Source: Lachancea dasiensis (Eukaryota > Ascomycota > Saccharomycetes > Saccharomycetales > Saccharomycetaceae). From it: a stretch of DNA of 64,000 nucleotides. Below the pieces are notes generated by a model that was not told the DNA's origin, ran no database searches, and was given only the letters and a program-made list of their open reading frames with translations. Each line of letters starts with the position of its first letter. Positions within the stretch are counted from its first letter, which is position 1. The translations under genes and the position numbers were made by a program. Below are positions 29,797 to 37,400 of the stretch, piece by piece. Location: NCBI GenBank assembly GCA_900074725.1, contig LT598454.1, positions 68,854-132,853 of the forward strand, in the 5' to 3' direction.

Positions 29797-30138
29797 CTAG
29801 CTGAACTCGTCAATCGTCTCAACCACCGTTTTGATGCTCTCAATCACGCTGCTGACGCCAACACGCAGTACGCGGTCGTCCACACTCTCGAAGTCAATGC
29901 ACAGCAGGGATCCCTTCGTGGAGTAGCGAACGTGGAAATCTTGGGGTTTCAAGATTGGATCGGGACTAAGTGCTTTCACAGCCGTTTCTGCGTGGACGGA
30001 CGTCTCGAAAGGCACTTCCAAGTGGCTGAATGGGCCTAGAGTTAGACTATGGTTAAAAGAGTGGGAAAGTCTCTCGAACTTTGATAGCAAGCAAACTTAC
30101 AGTGAGTGGGTCAAGGGCGAAGGATGAATTTGTTGCAT
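29797..30138 (-). CDS. PCC1: Pcc1, KEOPS/EKC complex subunit, two exons
   Basis: Exon 1 is 30138-30101 (38 bases) and exon 2 is 30025-29797, giving 88 residues, the same length as S. cerevisiae Pcc1. The spliced start MQQIHPSPLTHSL-HLEVPFET aligns with the yeast run LDHTLELKIPFET. Exon 2 carries the rest, including SPDPILKPQDF and DDRVLRVGVSSVIESIKT. Pcc1 is the dimerising subunit of KEOPS, which makes t6A37 on tRNAs with ANN codons and affects telomeres and transcription. The S. cerevisiae gene also has an intron near its 5' end and lies beside MLP1, whose ancestor is 4.3 kb away here. Confidence 0.94.
30026..30100 (-). other. PCC1: Intron of PCC1
   Basis: This 75-base intron on the minus strand has donor GTAAGT (30100-30095) and acceptor CATTCAG ending at 30026. 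A TCTAAC sequence about 20 bases before the acceptor is the best branch candidate. An earlier CTCTAG could compete, but only the CATTCAG acceptor keeps the frame from the ATG and matches the Pcc1 family. Confidence 0.85.
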
Positions 30139-30300
30139 GAGTCGTATCCGGGAAGCTCAACAAACAACCCATCTTCGACCTCTAATCTGTTATTCTTGTT
30201 CAAACGATCTCGAGAAGTAACGAGAACAAGGGATCATTCTATACGCTAGGCGTCGCTAGGGTACAGCAAACGGCTGCGTTCAAGGTCGAAGAACTCCCCG

Positions 30301-30324
30301 CTTAAGACGAGCCAGCGTCTTAAG
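30301..30324. repeat. Perfect 9-base inverted repeat, 6-base loop
   Basis: CTTAAGACG (30301-30309) and CGTCTTAAG (30316-30324) are exact reverse complements with loop AGCCAG between them. Confidence 0.9.
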
Positions 30325-31059
30325 TGGATACCTTGCAGGATTCGTAGTTCAGCATATCAATGGATATTGCCCTTAGGCCCAAATCAAATACCTTACGTTC
30401 GAGTTATCACCCCGTGATCTATTAAATGGGTCAAGTGGTGCGCTACAAAAACTAAAGCCAGGTGCCAACCTTTCTTCAGAGCTCCCACAGTAATCCACCA
30501 TATTGAAGGAGGGGTATGAGACATGGGAACGCATTTGGAGTGTCACCGATTCCTCGGTTCGCTATTGCTACACCTTTCATGGTCGCTTACCATTTATTAT
30601 AACTCGCATCTGGGATCACTTTGTACAATACTGTCAGATGATTGGTATATAATTAGGCAATTGAGCGTTATTAAACCACATAGAAGTGCCCTGGGGCCGT
30701 TGCAACAATGTTTGATCTGGAGCCTATAAAGGGGCTTCTGGTTCTCTCTCTGTGATTATCTGGGCAGATGTGGTCCGTATCTGGGACGTACCACAGTCGG
30801 TATTTATACAGATGGCCGGCGGGAAAAATCTGGATGCAGCTAGGGCTGGGTGGACCAACACTTCTCCCCAACAGACGCGTTCTTAGGCCATTGGATAACA
30901 GAAACGGCTAACCGGGGCATTTGTGCGTCATCGCTGTTCTTCTGGACGCGGTTTTAATGGTATTGATATCACTTTGTACTAAATTGACACTAATTAGATG
31001 GTGTGTTTCTTGGACGCAGCTCGAAGCCACTCAAGCTACCTTGGATCACCAGCATTCGG

Positions 31060-31089
31060 CAAATTGAAGAAGAAAGCTTCTTCAATTTG
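31060..31089. repeat. Perfect 13-base inverted repeat, 4-base loop
   Basis: CAAATTGAAGAAG (31060-31072) and CTTCTTCAATTTG (31077-31089) are exact reverse complements around AAAG. The hairpin lies about 240 bases upstream of the kinase-like gene. Confidence 0.92.
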
Positions 31090-31329
31090 GCGTAGCAGTG
31101 TTACGTTGGCCCTACAGTTGGCCTAGACTCTTTTTGTAGATCGTTGCAATCTCCAGAGAACAAGTATTGACATTGGTGGGCAATCTTGAGCTTGACAGTT
31201 GTGCAGTTTGGGTGATCACGGTGCACGTTTGGAGTCGTTCATCGTTCTTATTAGCTTACTTATCAGATCCCGGGGTTGTGTGGCCCTTTATATGTTTACA
31301 GAGACTGTGATCGCTTGAAACACTCAATC

Positions 31330-32502
31330 ATGAGCCAAAAAACCTCGATTCCGCTCTTTTCTGTTGCTGGGAAACAATACAGAGTTGTCGTTGAGGCCCG
31401 AGATGATCGTGTGCTATCCTACAATTTGGAGTCGGACAGCACCGCTGTCAGCGATGATGTGGACAAAAATGGCCTCCTTTTTGGGGCCGACATCGTGGTA
31501 TTGGATTCGGTGAACTCCGGAACTGGCCGCACAAAACTGGGGGATTTCTGTCGCAATATCATTGAGCCGGTTTTCAAGGAGCTGCATCTTGAATCGCGTA
31601 CGATACGCACCCAAAGCCCTGACTCTGTCACGCAGCTTGCTCGGACGTTTAAAACCACGGCCAAAACCACAATTGTCCTTTTTCTTTCGGGAGACACCAC
31701 AATTTCCGAGTTTTTGAACAATCTGCCTCAAGGGTCTGCAGGCGGACTCACTGGTAAATCTTCTGTCGTCCTTCTTCCTTTACCATTTGGCTCCGGAAAT
31801 GCTTGGGCCACATCATTGCAGATCCTTTGTCCGGTCACTGCCTTCCGTAATTTGCTTCACAACAACTTGAAGCCGACGCGGTTCCCGCTATACAGGGCAA
31901 CTTTCCCCAATTCATACGAAATTGTCTTCTTCATCATATTCTCGGTGGGATTCCACGCCAATCTGCTGCATTTGTGCCAAGAACCTCGGTTTGATAATTT
32001 GGGTGTGGAAAAGTTCCAACTAGCAGCTCAGGAAATACTGGATACGTACAGGCTGGACTATTCTTTTCATATCCCAACAAAAACAACACCTGTGCAGTTG
32101 GCTTATTTCGCTCTTATTAACACGCCTAACCTGGAAAAGACTTACAAACCATCACCAATGTCGGACCCCTTGAAACAGCAATTACACCTTCTGGGGTATT
32201 CTGCCACCTTAAAACAGCCAGACCTGGTTGCAAGGATAATGAAAGGCTACGAAAATAAAACAGGTGACGATATTTCCGGCGATGGTGTCCTGTACGAAGC
32301 CCTCGAAAGTGATTTTTCAATAACTTTGAGGGACACTCCAGAAAGCAGTTCACGTACCGCTTTTGATATTTGTTGTGATGGTCACCTATTAAATATGTTA
32401 CAACTACAGGTCAAAGGGGCGCCCTTCGATGGCAAGATTTCCATCAAGTTCATCAATGACTATTCTGACCTCGACCTTCAAGTCTTGGTCCCTTCGTCTT
32501 GA
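31330..32502 (+). CDS. Diacylglycerol/sphingosine kinase-like protein with altered catalytic motif
   Basis: This 390-residue protein has the layout of the DAG-kinase/sphingosine-kinase superfamily. An N-terminal alpha/beta part ends at LSGDTTISEFLNN, the position of the usual GGDGT...E nucleotide motif. Next comes LPLPFGSGNAWATSL, matching the GTGN-x-A-x-S loop. The C-terminal beta domain ends with DICCDGHLL, where sphingosine kinases have a DGE motif. Several key residues differ from active enzymes, so it may bind a lipid or nucleotide without catalysis. I do not recognise an S. cerevisiae ortholog; Lcb4 and Lcb5 are longer and have intact motifs. No clear membrane segment is visible. The ATG at 31330 is the first in frame. 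The stop codon is one base from the stop of MCM10 on the other strand. Confidence 0.8.
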   Translation: MSQKTSIPLFSVAGKQYRVVVEARDDRVLSYNLESDSTAVSDDVDKNGLLFGADIVVLDSVNSGTGRTKLGDFCRNIIEPVFKELHLESRTIRTQSPDSVTQLARTFKTTAKTTIVLFLSGDTTISEFLNNLPQGSAGGLTGKSSVVLLPLPFGSGNAWATSLQILCPVTAFRNLLHNNLKPTRFPLYRATFPNSYEIVFFIIFSVGFHANLLHLCQEPRFDNLGVEKFQLAAQEILDTYRLDYSFHIPTKTTPVQLAYFALINTPNLEKTYKPSPMSDPLKQQLHLLGYSATLKQPDLVARIMKGYENKTGDDISGDGVLYEALESDFSITLRDTPESSSRTAFDICCDGHLLNMLQLQVKGAPFDGKISIKFINDYSDLDLQVLVPSS

Positions 32503-32503
32503 A

Positions 32504-34355
32504 TCAGACAATTTCAAGCTCGCTTTCGCTGTCGCTTTTTTCCGCAACATTGCTAGATAAATCCTCTGTATTTCTGTTATTGACCTCTCGGAAGTGCTCC
32601 CGCCATATTTTTTCCCTTCTCTGAAGCCGCTTCATATTATCAGCCTTAGATGGAGCCAAATCAATATTTGTCTTCTTCATTTTCATCAGCTCTTTGACTT
32701 GAGAAGACCTATTGTCGATCGCTTGATTCGAATTTCGATTATCAGCCAAGAATCCCCGCATTTTGCCTCGGGTGGGATCGAATCCTATACTTTTCACCAA
32801 ACCACTATTGAGCGCCTGCTCGGTTGTTTGCCACATGTGCTTTTGTTCCTGGGCATTTTTATCTTTGAAGCCTTCAACCTCTGTTTTACCGACTGCTTTA
32901 TCTAGCTGCTTTCGTAGTAATTTTTCTTTCTCTGTCTCTTTGAACTTTCGTCGCTTGCCTTCCAAGTTATTCAACAAGTCTGGATTTTGATAAGAATCGT
33001 CGAAAAACGCTCTTGCGTAATTGGGATTGCTAAAGTAAAGCGTATTGGATGTCTCTCGATCTTGAGATTTGGGCGCATGCTTGTCGGGCAATAGCTCGAA
33101 CTTCCTTTTCGCTGCAGCTCTACCGTACAGGGCTTGCTTCTTACCGTTTTTTGTTGGAGACCTCATTGGAGTACTTCCATTAAGCTCAACTCTTTGTGCA
33201 TTAATTTGCCGGAATCGTACTTCTTGGTGATATTCACACCTGTCTGTGATAGCGCTATTAATGGGAACCCCGCATACCTTACCGGTGGACTTATTATATG
33301 CTGAGCAAAAAGCGAGACTCTTACTGGCTCCTATTTCGAGCAGACAGTCAAATTCGTTCCTGATCGACAGATTAAAGGACTTGACTACGGCACCTGAGAA
33401 CTCGTCGTCGTTTACCTGTGACGGTCTCCAGGGCAATATATCTGGGTTCAGAACTGCAACAACATCACCTAACCTCAAGTTGTAGTATTTCTCAACATTC
33501 TTATTGCCAAAAACATAAGTGTCCAAGTTGTGCTGAAAGTCAGTCAAAGTAAATTTGAAATATTTGGAAGGCCTTTGTGCGGAGGTCATTTTAACAGCCG
33601 ACTTGGCACTGATGATGCCAACAGCGACCCAGTTGGCGTAATCTGGTTCGCTGAACTTTGGAGGTCGTACCTTGCTAAACAGCTTAGGTAGCCGAAGAAT
33701 TTTGACGTCTTTAAATATTTGGTTGAGGTCGATCTCCGGCAAATATCGTCTGGTTAACCACATACCAGAAAAAGGCTCTTTTTCATCTACGACTAGAGGC
33801 TCCTTCAATTTGGCATCCTCCAAGCCTCTGAAAGTGTGAACACGGCAGTTCATCAAGTCATTCCTGCGCTGAACTTTTTGTTCCGCTGTTTTGCGAACAT
33901 TCGCAAACTTTTCGACAAAGTACGATGTTGAATGAGCCAGGTCCGGGCCTTTATTATGCACAATGAGCTCGGCTTCTTCGAGCCGATCTGCAGGACTCTC
34001 ATCCTTTGATTTTGAGAGGTTGGCCACTGCTTGCTTTTCATTTCTGCCTTTACGCGGCGAAGCAGGAATCTCCACTTGATGGTTTTGGAGCCGACTGAGG
34101 TTCTTCCTTCTTTCAGCCTTCGACCTTAGCCGCTCTTCTAGATCCTTTCTCTGCTGTTCCAACTTTTCTAATTGGTTTTGAACTTTGTTGCGGCGTTAAT
34201 TATACATGGCCAGAGAGGATGGATCAAACTCGCAGATTATATTGAGAATTGAACCACTAAAACATACTTTTGAAATCATCGTCTTCTTCCGAGGTCACCA
34301 CTTCATAGAGGTCTAAGCTATAAGCATGCCTTGGATCCTCATTCGCTCTACTCAT
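32504..34355 (-). CDS. MCM10: Replication factor Mcm10, two exons
   Basis: Exon 1 is 34355-34268 (88 bases) and exon 2 is 34167-32504, giving 583 residues (S. cerevisiae 571). Exon 1 encodes MSRANEDPRHAYSLDLYEVV and then TSEEDDDFK, whose DPR and acidic TSEED run correspond to the yeast N-terminus (NDPRE, TSDEED). Exon 2 has the OB fold (about 200-320, including NWVAVGIISAK and FTLTDFQHNLDTYVFG), the CCCH zinc finger (FCSAYNKSTGKVCG through CEYH) and the SIGFDPTRGKM motif near the C terminus. Mcm10 activates the CMG helicase at origins and binds DNA and polymerase alpha. Without splicing, exon 2 has no ATG near its start. MCM10 next to MLP2, RPL40A, SLN1 and ATG32 is the chromosome IX order of S. 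cerevisiae. Confidence 0.95.
34168..34267 (-). other. MCM10: Intron of MCM10
   Basis: This 100-base intron on the minus strand has donor GTATGT (34267-34262) and acceptor ATTAG ending at 34168. An AATTAAC sequence (34201-34195) about 28 bases before the acceptor is the likely branch site and departs from TACTAAC at two positions. Phase is 1. The splice joins the only conserved N-terminus to the long frame. Confidence 0.88.
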
Positions 34356-34484
34356 GTTTGTTATAGTATGGTACTAAAGCTTCGTTTTCAAAAGTTCGAA
34401 ACTAAATTGATGCAAAGGCACATTAATGTCGTTCTATATTATAGTACAATTATAAACGCCTGAGTGTGATCTACATCCTTAACC

Positions 34485-37400
34485 TCAAGGTTGCTGCTCA
34501 GACTTGCTTCTCTTGTTATATATCTCGTCGTTCTCATTTTGTTCTGCGTTACTTGATGATCTCTTGATGGGACTCGAGTTTTGCTGCGAAGAAACAGCGT
34601 CTGGAGCTGGGCTAGCATCTATTTGCCCTTGGCTGGGGATAGAAAATGCAAACGGTTGAGTTTTTATAGGAGCCAGGGGTCCCTCTTTGGCCCGACCGGT
34701 GATATTATCAACATCTGATACCTGGGACGGAGACACCGCCGCGATAGCGCCAGGTTTCTCGGCATTCGGGTCTCCACCCACATTATTAGGCGGAGCCAGA
34801 TCGCTCCCAGCGCTGTTGTTGCTGCTGACACTCACGCTAGGATTATTCGCCTTAACTTGAGCTTCCAGTTTCGCTATTTTCTTTTCCAGAAAGATGGATT
34901 TCATACCTGCTTGTTGTTTTCCTTCGTCGAAAGCCTTCTTTTTTGCCTGAGCAATCTCACCTTCCATTTCCTTTTTGAGAGATTCCTTTAAATCCTCAAT
35001 CTCTTTCTGATACTTTTCGGTGATGTCGTCTAATTTGGGAACTGTCGGATCTTGCCTTGAAATTTCCGTTGCTCGGCGCTCAACCTTAGAATCAAATGCT
35101 TGCTCTAGCTCTGCTCTCCTGTTTTCTATGATTTTATTGATCCTTTCTTCTGTGGGGAGTCTAATCCGCTTTCGCAGCAGTTCGTTTGCCTCCTCAATCC
35201 GTTTTTGGGTCTTCTTTTCAAAGTCGGCCTCCCACTCTTTCTTCAAAGCATCAATATCCTCGGTGGTGGTGGGAGGCATTTCTGCTAACTTCTGTTCAAA
35301 CATTTTTTCTTGCTCTGCTTGCATCTCTTGATATTTTGCTTTGAGTTCAAATTCCCTTTCTTGTAAAATCTTGTCGCTATGCTCTGCCAATTCCCGTCTG
35401 ATATTTTCCTTGATATCTTCAATGTCGGACGCAGATGATCTAGTGGCTTCTTGATTGATAGCTTCCTTTCGTGCATTGTCGAGAAGATCTTCGAGCCCCT
35501 TCACCTGCTCTCTTAGGCTGTCTAATTCTGAGATCGATTGGCTATCGCTGTTGGTGATTTGCTGTTCAAGATCTTGTATTCTTGCATCGGATGTGGTCAA
35601 CTTTTGGAGTGCATTATTTAATTCTTCTTGAAGATGTGGATCTTGAGTGGCATTTTCGTTTTGAAGGGTACTAATAACTTCTTCCAGCTGCTTAATTGTC
35701 TCTCTCTCCTTTTGAAGACTCAACTCTGTGGACTTCTTCTCCTCGCGTAGTTCATTGACTTCAGCATTCAACGCAGTCTGAGCGGCTCTTGAGGTGTCGA
35801 GACGCTCACGTGCTTGTTTCTTTAACCTTTGGAAGCGGTCTTCAAGTTCTGCGTTTTGATCGTTCTTTGCAAGTAGTTCGGCTTTCACCTTTGTCAGCTC
35901 GTCAATCATGCCCCTGTGTTCCTCAGGATCAACACGCTCGTACGTATGTAAGATATCCTGCGACCTCTGTTTCCAACGCTTCACCTCTTCCTCCAGAAGA
36001 ATCAATTGTTGATCTCTGTTGGCCAAAGTTCCAGAAAATTTTTGGTTCTCAACCCTGAGAGGCTCTAACAAAGATTCTAAATCCTTTATTTTGGCCTCGA
36101 GGTCTTGGTTAACTTTGGATTTTTCTTGCAGCTCATTTCTCAAGGTTATATTACTCTCTCTCAATAAGTTAAGCTGATCCAACTGTCTCAAAATCTCCTT
36201 ATGATCTTCTGCACTTGTTGAATGCTTATTCTCGGTTGATTCGTAGCTCTTCACTTTTTCTTGAGCCAACAGTAAGTCGTTTTCCATAAGCTTTAACCTC
36301 TTTCTGAGCAAACTCTCGTCATTCTTTGTAACCTCGAGTTTAGTTTGGTATATTTCGCACTCTCTTCTTAGCGTCAGAATTAGATCGTCGATTGGCCTTT
36401 GTCCGTCTCCAGTATCACTGTGAGCAGGCGATTTTGGATCATGTAAACTGATCTGCTCGAAAAGCAGTCTATTTTGAGTCAAGAGATCTTCAACACGATC
36501 GCTAAATGCAGCAAGCTGAGTCTCGTATTCTTCCTTTTCGAGTGCCCAAGATTTTTCGCTGTCTTCTAAAGATTTGTTCAGCTCAAGGCAAGTGGCCTCT
36601 AGACTCTTGATCTGGTGTACAAAAGATTGGGATTCCTCCCTCAAGATGCTCAAACTCCTCGAGTCGTCGGCATGTCGTTGCAGCACTTGCTCGAAATCCC
36701 TCTGGGCCTTGTTGGCATATGAAGCCTGTGTGTGCAAATCGGCTGTCAGTTGATCCACCTGTGCTTGGAAGTGATTTTTGATGTCGTCAATCGACTTCTT
36801 GTCTAATTCTATTGCGCTCAATTGATTATCATACTCGGTCTTTGACAAATGAGCACGGTCTTTTTCTTTTCTGAGCTCCTCTGTAATAGTAGCAAGATCC
36901 GCCTTAGCTTTTGAAATCTCATCCTTCAAAGATTCCTCTTGCTTTTGTAGGCTCAAAATTTCGTTGGAATGCTCACTCTTGAGAGCTTCAAGGGCGGTTG
37001 TCATTTTGGAAAGGGCCTCCCCAGTAGTGTTGTATAAGTTTCTGTACTCCTCAACCTGTGAATAAGCATCCTTCAAGCTTATTTGCGTCAATTCCAGCTC
37101 TTTTCTCATATTCTCACCATGAGTCAAAGAATCACCTGCGTCAGAAGCAACGCGATAAGTGTGCACCTTAGTTTCAGATTCCTTTAGACTGTCCTTGAGC
37201 ACCTTGCATTGACCTTCAAGTTCATGAGCTATTTGGGTTTGCGTAGTTAGCTTTTCAGTCAATTCGCTTAAAGCAGTATTCAAAGAATCAATTTTTTCTT
37301 GATACCAGTGGCTTTTCGAGTCACTGCCGGCAAGGAAAGTACTTAACTCGTCAGTTTTTGCGGACAATTGAGAACGGAGCATAGAGACTTCCTGGTCTAA

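Larger units (their letters stand above)
30139..31329. other. Gene-free region with two hairpins, PCC1 to kinase-like gene
   Basis: This 1191-base region separates divergent genes. It should contain the PCC1 and kinase-like promoters, but it is much longer than typical divergent promoters here (150-560 bases, apart from the pheromone promoter). It carries two perfect inverted repeats, at 30301-30324 and 31060-31089. There is no convincing open frame and no tRNA. A non-coding RNA or an eroded gene is possible but not shown. Confidence 0.55.

Noticed and set aside
28651-31329. tRNA or snoRNA gene in the long gene-poor interval
   Set aside because: No tRNA B box (GGTTCGANTCC or its complement) or clear box C/D pair was seen by eye; a covariance-model search would be decisive.
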